Shown here: positions 1-8,250 of the stretch, piece by piece
How positions within the stretch are numbered: position 1 is the stretch's first letter
How the letters are laid out: each line of letters begins with the position of its first letter
DNA from: Pseudomonas sp.
GTDB taxonomy: Bacteria > Pseudomonadota > Gammaproteobacteria > Pseudomonadales > Pseudomonadaceae
Assembly (NCBI GenBank): GCA_003525045.1
Contig: DQGF01000253.1
Coordinates: forward strand, 1 to 11,383
Length of the DNA stretch: 11,383 nt
Direction of reading: 5' to 3'
Made by a program: the position numbers and the translations under genes
The notes under the pieces: model-generated
The model's database searches: none
Told to the model about the DNA's origin: nothing
The model's input: the letters and a program-made list of their open reading frames with translations, nothing else

Positions 1-80
1 TCCCCGCGAACCAGACGCTGCGGTGTGCCTGCCGGAACGCGTTATCGTTCTTCGCGGGCAAGCCTCGCTCCTACAGGGGT
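1..80. repeat. REP/REPIN-like palindromic repeat, left part cut by window edge
   Basis: Positions 54-68 read GCGGGC-AA-GCC-T-CGC, a 6-bp palindromic stem with one bulged T, followed by TCCTACAGG. This resembles the extragenic REP palindrome common in the P. fluorescens/P. putida group (recognised from memory). Positions 1-10 (TCCCCGCGAA) match the reverse complement of 51-60 (TGCCCGCGAA) at 9 of 10 bases. This suggests a second REP in opposite orientation whose body lies left of the window, making a REPIN-type doublet with about 40 bp between the units. The repeat lies directly downstream of hisC. No U-rich tract follows in the hisC direction, so it is not a classical intrinsic terminator, though it could stabilise the 3' end of the transcript. 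Confidence 0.7.
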
Positions 81-90
81 CAGCTGTGTT

Positions 91-1143
91 TTAGAGGTCG
101 CCCAGGCCGTCGATCAGCGCCTGGTTCTGCTCTGGGGTACCGATGCTGATCCGCAGGAACTGGGCAATCCGCTCCTGCTTGAAGTGCCGAACGATCACGC
201 CCTGCTCACGCAACTTCGCCGCCAGGCCGGCCGCGTCGTGCTGCGGATGCCGGGCGAAAATGAAGTTCGCCGCCGACGGCAGCACTTCAAAGCCCTTCGC
301 CTCCAATTGCCCGACCACCTTGTCACGACTCTCGATCACCCACCGACAGGTCTTGTCGAAGTGCTCGCGATCCTCGAACGCTGCCGCCGCGCCCACAATT
401 GCCAGGCGATCCAGCGGATAGGAGTTGAAGCTGTTCTTGATCCGCTCCAGCGCTTCGATCAGGTCCGGATGCCCCACCGCCAGGCCAACCCGCAGGCCGG
501 CCAGTGAACGGGACTTGGACAGGGTCTGGGTCACCAGCAGATTTGGATAACGGTCCACCAGCGTGATCGCCGTCTCGCCACCAAAATCGATGTAGGCCTC
601 ATCCACCACGACCACCGTATCCGGGCTGGCCTTGAGGATTTGCTCGACGGCATCCAGCGCCAGCAGGCAACCGGTCGGCGCGTTCGGGTTAGGGAAAATG
701 ATCCCGCCGTTCGGTTTGGCGTAATCGGCCGGGTTGATCTGGAACTGTTCGTCCAGCGGCACCGCGTCGAATGCGATGCCGTACAACCCGCAGTAAACCG
801 GATAGAAGCTGTAGCTGATGTCCGGGAACAACAGCGGCTGATCGTGTTGCAGCAGACCGTGGAAGATGTGCGCCAGGACTTCATCGGAACCGTTGCCGAG
901 GAACACCTGATTGCTCTGCACGCCGTAATACCTGGCGACTGCGTTTTTGAGCAGATCGCTGTTCGGGTCCGGGTACAGACGCAAATTGTCGTTCAGTTCG
1001 GTCTGCATCGCCGCCAGGGCTTTGGGCGATGGACCGTACGGATTTTCATTGGTATTGAGCTTCACCAGCTTGGCCAGTTTCGGTTGTTCGCCCGGTACGT
1101 AAGGCACCAGATTCTTGACGAACGGGCTCCAGAATTTACTCAT
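91..1143 (-). CDS. hisC: Histidinol-phosphate aminotransferase
   Basis: PLP-dependent class I/II aminotransferase that converts imidazole acetol phosphate plus glutamate to histidinol phosphate in cytoplasmic histidine biosynthesis. The 350-aa length is normal for HisC. Visible motifs are [11 protein letters not shown] near residues 30-40, GNGSDE (83-88) in the phosphate-binding region, PNPNAPTG (151-158), DEAYIDF (181-187, PLP-binding Asp), and [12 protein letters not shown] with the Schiff-base lysine at about K210. Start choice: ATGs lie at 1149 (overlapping the hisD stop as ATGA) and at 1143. The SD AAGGGGA lies only 2-3 nt before the first but about 8 nt before the second, so 1143 (MSKFW) is preferred; the alternative adds two residues. 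It is the last gene of ibaG-murA-hisGDC. Pseudomonas often has more than one hisC-like gene, so this may be the paralogue called hisC1. Confidence 0.95.
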   Translation of the reverse strand: MSKFWSPFVKNLVPYVPGEQPKLAKLVKLNTNENPYGPSPKALAAMQTELNDNLRLYPDPNSDLLKNAVARYYGVQSNQVFLGNGSDEVLAHIFHGLLQHDQPLLFPDISYSFYPVYCGLYGIAFDAVPLDEQFQINPADYAKPNGGIIFPNPNAPTGCLLALDAVEQILKASPDTVVVVDEAYIDFGGETAITLVDRYPNLLVTQTLSKSRSLAGLRVGLAVGHPDLIEALERIKNSFNSYPLDRLAIVGAAAAFEDREHFDKTCRWVIESRDKVVGQLEAKGFEVLPSAANFIFARHPQHDAAGLAAKLREQGVIVRHFKQERIAQFLRISIGTPEQNQALIDGLGDL

Positions 1144-1145
1144 GT

Positions 1146-2471
1146 TCATTTCCCCTTCTGCTCGTCAACGATGCGGTATTCGGCGCTCCGCGCGTGCGCG
1201 GTCAACGACTCGCCACGGGCCAGCACGGAAGCGGTCTTGCCCAGTTCAGACGCACCCTGCTCGGAGCAGAAGATGATCGACGAGCGTTTCTGGAAGTCGT
1301 ACACACCCAGCGGCGAGGAGAATCGCGCGGTGCCGGAAGTCGGCAGCACGTGGTTCGGACCGGCGCAATAGTCGCCCAAGGCTTCGGAAGTGTGACGCCC
1401 CATGAAGATCGCACCAGCGTGGCGGATCTGCGGCAGCCAGGCCTGCGGATCTGCAACGGACAACTCAAGGTGTTCCGGCGCGATGCGGTTGGCCACTTCG
1501 ATGGCCTGGTCCATGTCGCGAACCTTGATCAGCGCGCCACGGCTATTGATCGAGGTTTCAATAATCTCGGCTCGCTCCATGGTCGGCAGCAATTTGGCGA
1601 TGCTGGCGGCGACCTTGTCGAGGAACTCGGCGTCCGGGCTGACCAGGATCGCCTGGGCGTCTTCGTCGTGCTCGGCCTGGGAGAACAGGTCCATGGCAAT
1701 CCAGTCGGGATCGGTCTTGCCGTCGCACACCACGAGGATTTCCGACGGACCGGCGATCATGTCGATACCGACCTGGCCGAATACGTGGCGCTTGGCGGTG
1801 GCGACGTAGATGTTGCCCGGCCCGACCACCTTGTCGACCTTCGGCACGCTTTCGGTGCCGTAAGCCAGCGCGGCAACGGCTTGAGCACCACCGATGGTGA
1901 ACACGCGGTCGACACCGGCGATGCAGGCTGCGGCCAGTACCAGCTCGTTGATTTCACCACGCGGGGTCGGCACGACCATGACCACTTCAGTCACGCCAGC
2001 GACCTTGGCCGGAATCGCGTTCATCAGCACCGAGGACGGATACGACGCCTTGCCGCCCGGCACGTACAAACCGGCGCGATCCAGCGGCGTGACCTTCTGG
2101 CCCAGCACCGTGCCATCGGCTTCGGTGTAGCTCCAGGAGTCCTGTTTCTGTTTTTCGTGGTAGCTGCGTACGCGAGAGGCGGCTTTTTCCAGGGCTTCGC
2201 GCTGAGGTACGGTGATCCGCGTCAGGGCCAGTTCCAGGCGTTCACGCGGCAGGATCAGGTCGGCCATGGACGCAACGTCCAGGCCGTCGAACTGCCGGGT
2301 GTAGTCCACCAGCGCCGCATCGCCACGCTCACGCACGGTCTTGATGATGTCCAGCACGCGCTGATTGACCGAGTCGTCGGACACACTTTCCCAGCTCAGC
2401 AGATGATCCAGATGATGTGCGAAATCCGGGTCAGCAGCGTTGAGTCGGCGAATTGCAGTCGGTGCGGTCAT
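1146..2471 (-). CDS. hisD: Histidinol dehydrogenase
   Basis: Zinc enzyme that oxidises L-histidinol to L-histidine in two NAD-dependent steps, the last steps of the pathway. At 441 aa it has normal length. By alignment to the E. coli enzyme from memory, with a shift of about +7, the zinc ligands are Q265 and H268 (FSQAEHDE), D367 ([10 protein letters not shown]) and H426 (SLTAHA). The catalytic pair is E333-H334 (APEHLEL), and the NAD region includes [13 protein letters not shown] (215-227). All key residues are present. The ATG has an SD (TGAGG) 8 nt upstream. That SD lies inside one arm of the inverted repeat at 2479-2561, so translation may depend on RNA structure. Its stop lies 2 nt before the preferred hisC start, implying coupled translation. 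Confidence 0.97.
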   Translation of the reverse strand: MTAPTAIRRLNAADPDFAHHLDHLLSWESVSDDSVNQRVLDIIKTVRERGDAALVDYTRQFDGLDVASMADLILPRERLELALTRITVPQREALEKAASRVRSYHEKQKQDSWSYTEADGTVLGQKVTPLDRAGLYVPGGKASYPSSVLMNAIPAKVAGVTEVVMVVPTPRGEINELVLAAACIAGVDRVFTIGGAQAVAALAYGTESVPKVDKVVGPGNIYVATAKRHVFGQVGIDMIAGPSEILVVCDGKTDPDWIAMDLFSQAEHDEDAQAILVSPDAEFLDKVAASIAKLLPTMERAEIIETSINSRGALIKVRDMDQAIEVANRIAPEHLELSVADPQAWLPQIRHAGAIFMGRHTSEALGDYCAGPNHVLPTSGTARFSSPLGVYDFQKRSSIIFCSEQGASELGKTASVLARGESLTAHARSAEYRIVDEQKGK

Positions 2472-2478
2472 AGCGAGA

Positions 2479-2561
2479 GCCTCATAGAATTGGCAAAAAA
2501 CTCAGGTCCCGTAAGCTAGCAGCCGATCCGCTTGGGCACCTGAGAATTCTGGCTATGAGGC
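2479..2561 (-). promoter_or_regulatory. Inverted repeat able to sequester the hisD SD
   Basis: A perfect 9-bp inverted repeat has arms GCCTCATAG (2479-2487) and CTATGAGGC (2553-2561). In the minus-strand RNA the downstream arm is CUAUGAGGC and contains the hisD SD (UGAGG, 2480-2484), 8 nt before the ATG. An inner AATT/AATT match (2488-2491 with 2545-2548) and the terminator-like hairpin (2501-2544) nest inside the same stem. If RNA polymerase reads through the U-tract, folding of the outer stem would hide the ribosome site. A competing 6-bp pairing, plus-strand GCGGAT (2560-2565) with ATCCGC (2526-2531), overlaps the base of the outer arm and the terminator loop, so the two folds partly exclude each other. 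The inverted repeats are seen directly; the regulatory role is inference. Confidence 0.5.
2495..2544 (-). terminator. Intrinsic terminator-like hairpin between hisG and hisD (possible attenuator)
   Basis: Read on the minus strand, the arm CTCAGGT-G-CCC (2544-2534) pairs with GGG-ACCTGAG (2510-2501): 10 base pairs with a single bulged G. Six T's follow immediately (AAAAAA at 2495-2500 on the plus strand). The loop is 23 nt and can close further with AAGC/GCTT. A stable stem next to a U6 tract is the classical intrinsic-terminator signature. It lies inside a co-directional biosynthetic gene set, which suggests partial termination or attenuation of hisD-hisC expression. I see no leader peptide with a run of histidine codons, so it is not a classical enteric his attenuator. 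Confidence 0.6.
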
Positions 2562-2571
2562 GGATAGACGG

Positions 2572-2590
2572 GCGCGACTTAGCGTCGCGC
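2572..2590 (-). other. Short perfect hairpin just after hisG
   Basis: GCGCGAC (2572-2578) and GTCGCGC (2584-2590) form a perfect 7-bp inverted repeat with a 5-nt loop, 7 nt beyond the hisG stop codon. No T-run follows on either strand, so it is unlikely to terminate alone. It may protect the hisG 3' end or act with the larger structure at 2479-2561. Confidence 0.4.
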
Positions 2591-2597
2591 AGGTGAA

Positions 2598-3233
2598 TCA
2601 GCCGCGGTGTCGAGACTCCACTGCCTTGCGCAGGGTGTCGATCAACGCCTGGATACGGGCGTGCTGCATTTTCATCGAAGCCTTGTTGACGATCAGCCGA
2701 GAGCTGATGGCCGCGATGAAATCCTGTGGCTCCAGGCCGTTGGCCCGCAGCGTGTTACCGGTGTCGACCACGTCGATGATCTTGTCGGCCAGGCCGATCA
2801 GCGGTGCCAGTTCCATCGAGCCATACAGCTTGATGATGTCGACCTGGCGACCTTGTTCAGCGTAATAGCGCTTGGCGACGTTGACGAATTTGGTGGCGAT
2901 GCGCAGACGGCCTTTTGGCTCGACCGCGCCGACTTTACCTGCGGTCATCAGTTTGCACTGGGCGATCTGCAGGTCCAGTGGCTCGTACAGGCCCTGGCCA
3001 CCGTATTCCATCAGCACATCTTTACCGGCGACACCGAGGTCGGCGGCGCCATGCTCGACGTAAGTCGGCACATCGGTGGCGCGCACGATCAGCAGGCGTA
3101 CATCGGCCTGGGTCGTGGGGATGATCAGCTTGCGGCTCTTGTCCGGATTCTCGGTCGGCACGATGCCCGCTTCAGCCAGAAGCGGCAGGGTATCGTCAAG
3201 GATGCGGCCCTTGGACAGTGCGATGGTCAACAT
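2598..3233 (-). CDS. hisG: ATP phosphoribosyltransferase catalytic subunit, short form
   Basis: Catalyses the first committed step of histidine synthesis, condensing ATP with PRPP to give phosphoribosyl-ATP. At 211 aa it is the short HisG form lacking the C-terminal regulatory ACT-like domain. Short HisG enzymes are known to need the HisZ regulatory subunit, which is not in this window. The N-terminus [14 protein letters not shown] is typical, and the PRPP-binding motif is [16 protein letters not shown] (154-169). The ATG at 3233 is preceded by AAGGA about 12 nt upstream, a somewhat long spacing. It lies 128 nt downstream of murA with two hairpins between, and 126 nt upstream of hisD with a terminator-like structure between. 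It may therefore not be expressed at a fixed ratio with either neighbour. Confidence 0.96.
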   Translation of the reverse strand: MLTIALSKGRILDDTLPLLAEAGIVPTENPDKSRKLIIPTTQADVRLLIVRATDVPTYVEHGAADLGVAGKDVLMEYGGQGLYEPLDLQIAQCKLMTAGKVGAVEPKGRLRIATKFVNVAKRYYAEQGRQVDIIKLYGSMELAPLIGLADKIIDVVDTGNTLRANGLEPQDFIAAISSRLIVNKASMKMQHARIQALIDTLRKAVESRHRG

Positions 3234-3293
3234 GGGAAACGTCAGTCCTTATCAAGGTACTCATGCCCGGTCGCAAATGGCGCCGGACACACA

Positions 3294-3314
3294 TCGAGCC
3301 GGAAACCGGCTCGA
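3294..3314. other. 9-bp perfect hairpin in the murA-hisG gap
   Basis: TCGAGCCGG (3294-3302) and CCGGCTCGA (3306-3314) form a perfect 9-bp inverted repeat with a 3-nt loop, AAA on the plus strand and TTT on the minus strand. There is no U-tract on either side, so termination would need Rho or would not occur. It could be an RNA-processing or stability element between the murA and hisG messages. It is GC-rich and stable, so chance is unlikely but not excluded. Confidence 0.4.
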
Positions 3315-3331
3315 CTTGAAACGAAATCAAC

Positions 3332-3349
3332 GGGCGCGTCCCTGCGCCC
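3332..3349 (-). other. 6-bp hairpin just after murA, weak terminator candidate
   Basis: GGGCGC (3332-3337) and GCGCCC (3344-3349) form a 6-bp perfect stem with a 6-nt loop, 12 nt past the murA stop. On the minus strand the sequence after the stem is GTTGATTTCGTTT, only moderately T-rich. At best this is a weak terminator. With the hairpin at 3294-3314 it makes a tandem structure across the murA-hisG gap. Confidence 0.3.
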
Positions 3350-3361
3350 ATGCAGCAGAAA

Positions 3362-4889
<1,528 letters not shown>

Positions 4890-4928
4890 GCTCAACCTCA
4901 ATCGGCGCCCTGTGCGCGCGGGTCGGAC

Positions 4929-4957
4929 ATCATACAAAAAAGCCCCGCGCCTGCGAA
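4929..4957 (-). promoter_or_regulatory. Candidate sigma-70 promoter for ibaG-murA
   Basis: On the minus strand, TTCGCA (4957-4952, 4 of 6 to TTGACA) is followed by a 17-nt spacer and TATGAT (4934-4929, 5 of 6 to TATAAT). The start would be near 4922, giving an mRNA leader of about 33 nt that retains the ibaG SD. The promoter overlaps the mla terminator: the -35 lies in the hairpin and the -10 lies directly after the U-tract. This is a match by eye only. Confidence 0.45.
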
Positions 4958-4988
4958 CCCCGCGAAGCAGGACTCTGACGGGGGGCTT
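4936..4988 (-). terminator. Intrinsic terminator of the mla operon
   Basis: On the minus strand, AAGCCCC (4988-4982) pairs with GGGGCTT (4946-4940), and a run of T's follows (plus-strand A's at 4936-4941). Inside, CCTGC (plus 4950-4954) and GCAGG (4967-4971) form an additional 5-bp stem. It starts 15 nt past the mlaB stop codon. In the reverse direction the following sequence TTCCTTA is only weakly U-rich, so termination is mainly for the mla transcript. Confidence 0.85.
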
Positions 4989-5003
4989 CCTTATAGATGC
5001 TGG

Positions 5004-5309
5004 TTAGGATTGCGCCAACAGCTCGGTCAATTCACTGACCTGAGCGATTTCGCGCATGTCTTCTGGCATCCCACGAATGCTCCACGCCTTGCCGGCCGCC
5101 TCTGCATCACGCATGAAGCACAGTAACAGCGACAAGCCGACACTGCTGGACTTCAACACTGCCGAACAATCGACCACCAGCGCAGCGGCCTTGCTGGACT
5201 TGATCAGCGCCTGACCCTGCTTGCGCAGGCCAGGACCGGTGCGGTAGTCCAGCATGCCGCTGAGCAGCAGCTCGCCGGATTCGCTCATGCGAATGGCCGA
5301 CACACTCAT
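5004..5309 (-). CDS. mlaB: Phospholipid ABC transporter STAS-domain subunit MlaB
   Basis: Cytoplasmic STAS-domain subunit that binds the MlaF ATPase and stabilises the MlaFEDB complex of the inner membrane. It has 101 aa, normal for MlaB. The STAS core reads ALVVDCSAVLKSSSVGLSLLLCFMRDA (about 43-69). The Thr/Ser position needed in E. coli MlaB (T52) aligns by eye with S56, and the preceding Asp of the E. coli protein is replaced by Ser here. The ATG at 5309 overlaps the mlaC stop as ATGA, which favours translational coupling; no strong SD is visible. A longer TTG-initiated reading frame from 5372 would run deep into mlaC and is rejected. It is the last gene before the terminator at 4936-4988. 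Confidence 0.9.
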   Translation of the reverse strand: MSVSAIRMSESGELLLSGMLDYRTGPGLRKQGQALIKSSKAAALVVDCSAVLKSSSVGLSLLLCFMRDAEAAGKAWSIRGMPEDMREIAQVSELTELLAQS

Positions 5310-5959
5310 TGAGCTTGCTTCTCGGCAGCTTTTTCGGTGGTTTCCTTGGCTTTGGCGACTTCCCCGGCCCAATTATCGATGGTCTTGTCCAAGTCGTTGC
5401 CATTACGCTGCATCGCATCAGTGAACTGATCGCGGAACAGCTTGCCGATGTTGATGCCGTTGATGATCACGTTGCGGACTTTCCATTCGCCGTTGATTTT
5501 CTCGAGTGTGTAGGACACTGGATAAATCGAACCGCCGCTGCCCTTGACCTGCATGTCGACGCTGGTCCGGGTACCGCTTTCGTCCTTGGCCGGCGAAACG
5601 GTGATGCCCTGGTTGTTGTATTCGAGCAAGGCGTTGCCATAGAACTGCATCAGGCTGCGCTTGAAGTTTTCCTGGAAGCGTTGCATTTGCTCAGGCGTGG
5701 CTTTGCGCGAGTACTTCACGGTCATGATGCCGCGGGATATCCCGTCGGCATCGACCACCGGACCGACGATAGAGTTCAGCGCATCGTAGAACTCCTTCGG
5801 GCTTTGCTTGTATTTTTCTTTGTTGGCAGCCAGGTCGGCCAGCAACCGGGTAGTCGTGTCCTGAACCAGATCGTGCGCCGACGGCGCCGCCACGGCGTTA
5901 GCCATCAACGGCAAGGCCGCGAGTAATACCAACAGGCCACGTCGCAAGGTAGAGATCAT
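5306..5959 (-). CDS. mlaC: Periplasmic phospholipid-binding protein MlaC
   Basis: Soluble periplasmic carrier that shuttles phospholipid between the outer-membrane MlaA complex and inner-membrane MlaFEDB (family Tol_Tol_Ttg2, also known as Ttg2D in Pseudomonas). It has 217 aa. The N-terminus MISTLRRGLLVLLAALPLMA is a clear signal peptide, with probable cleavage after the Ala-rich NAVA at about residue 24. The mature part has the expected helices and sheet, including VVDADGISRGIMTVKYSRKA and WKVRNVIINGINIGKLFRDQF (in part). The C-terminus is Lys/Glu-rich and likely flexible. The ATG at 5959 has SD GAGGAG with 7-nt spacing and lies 11 nt after the mlaD stop. It overlaps mlaB by 4 nt. Confidence 0.95.
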   Translation of the reverse strand: MISTLRRGLLVLLAALPLMANAVAAPSAHDLVQDTTTRLLADLAANKEKYKQSPKEFYDALNSIVGPVVDADGISRGIMTVKYSRKATPEQMQRFQENFKRSLMQFYGNALLEYNNQGITVSPAKDESGTRTSVDMQVKGSGGSIYPVSYTLEKINGEWKVRNVIINGINIGKLFRDQFTDAMQRNGNDLDKTIDNWAGEVAKAKETTEKAAEKQAQ

Positions 5960-5970
5960 TCAAAAACTCC

Positions 5971-6438
5971 TCATTTGGCTTCTTTGCTTACGGTGTTGAG
6001 CAGGAATTTACCGATCAGGTCCTCGAGCACCAGCGACGACTGGGTGTCGTGGATCGTTCCACCATCCTTGAGCAGGCCTTGTTCGCCGCCTACGCTGATA
6101 CCGATGTACTTCTCGCCCAACAGGCCAGCGGTCAGGATAGATGCAGTGGAGTCAGTCGGCAGGTTATCTACGGTCTTTTCCAGCTGCATGGTCACTCTTC
6201 CGGTGAAACTGTCGCGGTCCAGATCGATCGCCGTGACCTTGCCGATGGTCACACCGGCCATGGTCACTTTAGCTCTGACCGTCAAACCGGCGATATTGTC
6301 GAAATAGGCATAAAGTTTATACGTATCGGTCGTTGCGCTCGGGGACAGGCCACTCACCCGCAACGCCAGCAACAGCAAAGCCAGGATGCCAGCCAGCAAG
6401 AAAAGGCCGACACCGATTTCCAGGGTGCGGTTTTGCAT
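5971..6438 (-). CDS. mlaD: MCE-domain phospholipid transporter subunit MlaD
   Basis: Inner-membrane-anchored MCE protein. In the known complex it forms a hexameric ring with a central hydrophobic pore that passes phospholipid between MlaC and MlaFE. It has 155 aa. There is one N-terminal membrane helix (about residues 8-27), followed by a single MCE domain (about 38-118) including DNIAGLTVRAKVTMAGVTIG. The pore-loop region is LLGEKYIGISVGG (106-118), and a C-terminal helix LEDLIGKFLLNTV (138-150) follows. The start overlaps the mlaE stop by one base (TGATG), indicating coupling. The length and single MCE domain match MlaD rather than the longer multi-MCE proteins PqiB or YebT. Confidence 0.95.
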   Translation of the reverse strand: MQNRTLEIGVGLFLLAGILALLLLALRVSGLSPSATTDTYKLYAYFDNIAGLTVRAKVTMAGVTIGKVTAIDLDRDSFTGRVTMQLEKTVDNLPTDSTASILTAGLLGEKYIGISVGGEQGLLKDGGTIHDTQSSLVLEDLIGKFLLNTVSKEAK

Positions 6439-7235
6439 CAGAAATCTCCAAACATCAAGGCGGTCAGAATAAAGTCCAGGCCGAGGACTGCCAAAGAGGC
6501 ATACACCACGGTCTTGGTAGTGGCACGACTGATCCCCTCGGAAGTGGGCTCACAGTCATAGCCTTGGAATACGGCGATCCAGGTCACGACAAAGGCGAAG
6601 ACGATGCTTTTGATGATGCCGTTGAGCACATCGTCGGCAAAGGTCACGCTGTTCTGCATGTTCGACCAGTAGGAACCTTCATAGACACCCAGCCAGTCGA
6701 CCGCCACCCACGAACCACCCCAGATACCCACCACGCTGAAAATCATCGCCAGCACCGGCAGGGAAATGAAGCCGGCCCACAGGCGCGGGGCAATGATGTA
6801 CTTGAGCGGATCGACACCGATCATTTCCAGGCTGGACAACTGTTCGGTGGACTTCATGTTGCCGATTTCAGCGGTCAGGGCGGACCCTGCACGCCCGGCG
6901 AAGAGCAAAGCGGTGACCACCGGACCCAGTTCACGCAGCAACGTCAGCGCAACCATCTGCCCGACCGCCTGCTCCGATCCATAGCTGGACAGGATGTTGA
7001 ACCCTTGCAGCGCCAGCACCATGCCGATGAACACCCCGGAGACCACGATGATCACCAGGGACATCACGCCCACCGAATGCAGTTGCTTGATCAGCAGGCC
7101 GAAACCGCCGCCGATACCGCCACGGCCGAACAGGGCATGAAACAGGAATATCGCCGAACGGCCAAACACTCCCAGCACATCGATGCCGGAATGGCCGAAC
7201 CGGCGAACCCGTTCTATTAGTGAAATCTTGCGCAT
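6438..7235 (-). CDS. mlaE: Phospholipid ABC transporter permease MlaE
   Basis: Integral inner-membrane permease of MlaFEDB (MlaE/TTG2B family), 265 aa. Hydrophobic segments lie near residues 55-78, 95-115, 147-172, 207-226 and 243-262, after an amphipathic N-terminal region. The conserved cytoplasmic block [20 protein letters not shown] (101-120), continuing through [11 protein letters not shown], is the family hallmark and contacts the ATPase. ATG at 7235 is chosen: it overlaps the mlaF stop by one base (TGATG) and has SD GGGGA at 7-nt spacing. An in-frame TTG one codon upstream would leave only 4 nt. Its position between mlaF and mlaD is the standard operon order. Confidence 0.96.
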   Translation of the reverse strand: MRKISLIERVRRFGHSGIDVLGVFGRSAIFLFHALFGRGGIGGGFGLLIKQLHSVGVMSLVIIVVSGVFIGMVLALQGFNILSSYGSEQAVGQMVALTLLRELGPVVTALLFAGRAGSALTAEIGNMKSTEQLSSLEMIGVDPLKYIIAPRLWAGFISLPVLAMIFSVVGIWGGSWVAVDWLGVYEGSYWSNMQNSVTFADDVLNGIIKSIVFAFVVTWIAVFQGYDCEPTSEGISRATTKTVVYASLAVLGLDFILTALMFGDF

Positions 7236-8044
7236 CAACGCTTCCCCAGAAGATCTGCGCGGTAATCCGTCGCTGGAAAGTGATAGGCGACCGGACCGTC
7301 CGGTTCGCCTGTCATGAATTGACGGATGCGTGGCTCCTGCGAGTTCATCAGTTCCTCGGGGGTGCCCTGCCCCAACACCTGGCCTTCGCCGACGACATAG
7401 ATGTAATCGGCGATGCTCGCTGTCTCGGCCAGGTCGTGGGAAACCACGATACTGGTGATGCCCAGCGCATCGTTGAGCAGGCGGATCAGGCGCACCAACA
7501 CGCCCATGGCGATCGGGTCCTGACCGACAAAGGGCTCGTCATACATGAGGATCTGCGGATCGAGGGCAATCGCCCGGGCCAGCGCAACACGGCGCTTCAT
7601 GCCGCCGGACAGTTCGTCAGGCATCAGGTCGATGGCGCCACGCAAGCCCACGGCCTGCAATTTGAGCAGGACAATGTCCCGGATCATTTCTTCCGGAAGC
7701 TCGGTATGAACCCGTAGCGGAAAGGCGACGTTCTCGAACACGTCGAGATCGGTGAACAGTGCGCCACTCTGAAACAGCACACCCATGTGCTTGCGAGCAT
7801 CGAACAGGTCGCTGCGCGACAGCTTCGGCAGGTTCTGGCCATTGACCCAGACTTCACCCCTGGTTGGGCGCAATTGTGCGCCCATCAGCCGTAGCAGCGT
7901 GGTCTTGCCACACCCGGAAGGCCCCATGATGCCGGTGACCTTGCCGCGCGGTATACGGATATCGACATTATTGAAAATGCTGCGCGTACCGCGCTTGAAG
8001 GTCAGTCCCTTCAGCTCGACCGCGTAGGCGTTATCGGCACTCAT
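7235..8044 (-). CDS. mlaF: Phospholipid ABC transporter ATP-binding protein MlaF
   Basis: Cytoplasmic ATPase that powers MlaFEDB, which maintains outer-membrane lipid asymmetry (Ttg2A in Pseudomonas). It has 269 aa. The ABC motifs are complete: Walker A GPSGCGKT (41-48), Q-loop in VLFQSGALF (Q92), signature LSGGMKRR (145-152), Walker B ILMYDEP (165-171) with catalytic E170, and switch H203 in VVSHDLAE. The C-terminal extension after about residue 240 ([20 protein letters not shown]) is typical of MlaF and absent from generic ABC ATPases. The ATG at 8044 has an AAGGAG SD at 5-nt spacing. It is the first gene of mlaFEDCB, with a candidate extended -10 promoter at 8134-8163. Confidence 0.97.
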   Translation of the reverse strand: MSADNAYAVELKGLTFKRGTRSIFNNVDIRIPRGKVTGIMGPSGCGKTTLLRLMGAQLRPTRGEVWVNGQNLPKLSRSDLFDARKHMGVLFQSGALFTDLDVFENVAFPLRVHTELPEEMIRDIVLLKLQAVGLRGAIDLMPDELSGGMKRRVALARAIALDPQILMYDEPFVGQDPIAMGVLVRLIRLLNDALGITSIVVSHDLAETASIADYIYVVGEGQVLGQGTPEELMNSQEPRIRQFMTGEPDGPVAYHFPATDYRADLLGKR

Positions 8045-8084
8045 CTAAACTCCTTGCGATGCAGCCTCTCACTCGGACGCCTGA

Positions 8085-8098
8085 CTTTCTTGCGAAAG
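8085..8098 (-). other. Small hairpin with GNRA-type loop in the mlaF leader
   Basis: On the minus strand CTTTC-GCAA-GAAAG forms a 5-bp stem closed by a GCAA (GNRA) tetraloop, about 40 nt before the mlaF start and inside the predicted 5' leader. The function is unknown and chance is possible for so short a stem. Confidence 0.25.
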
Positions 8099-8133
8099 CA
8101 CATACCTCCCCGGGCAGGCCGAACTGGCGGCGA

Positions 8134-8163
8134 ACTATATCACTGCAAAGGCCAAGCGCCCAA
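8134..8163 (-). promoter_or_regulatory. Candidate extended -10 promoter for mlaFEDCB
   Basis: On the minus strand, TTGGGC (8163-8158) and an 18-nt spacer precede TATAGT (8139-8134). The TATAGT is itself preceded by TGA, giving an extended -10 of TGn-TATAGT. The start would be near 8127, giving a leader of about 80 nt. The -35 is weak (3 of 6), which an extended -10 can compensate. The match was made by eye. Confidence 0.45.
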
Positions 8164-8250
8164 GGCCAAAGCCGGTTCATGTTCCACAACAGGGCAGGGT
8201 AAAAGCGTGTATTGGGCGGGATTGGGTAACAGAGAGTGACAAAGCGCGAC

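Noticed and set aside
640..1371. 243-codon plus-strand frame spanning hisC and hisD
   Set aside because: It runs antisense across two intact, well-recognised genes and has no family resemblance.
1194..2519. Long open frame (441 codons) on the plus strand opposite hisD
   Set aside because: It mirrors hisD almost exactly, shows no recognisable domain, and is rich in Arg/His/Gln as expected for an antisense frame of a high-GC gene. hisD has full catalytic motifs.
2472..2597. Classical histidine leader-peptide attenuator upstream of hisD
   Set aside because: No short frame with consecutive His codons is present; the region sits between two his genes and the structure must be explained otherwise.
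3240..3280. Possible hisG promoter TTGCGA-N17-GATAAG on the minus strand
   Set aside because: The implied start would fall after the hisG SD and leave almost no leader, so it would not produce a translatable SD-containing message.
8054..8239. 61-codon plus-strand frame in the mlaF-kdsD intergenic region
   Set aside because: It begins at TTG without an SD, shows no recognisable features, and overlaps the predicted mla promoter and leader.
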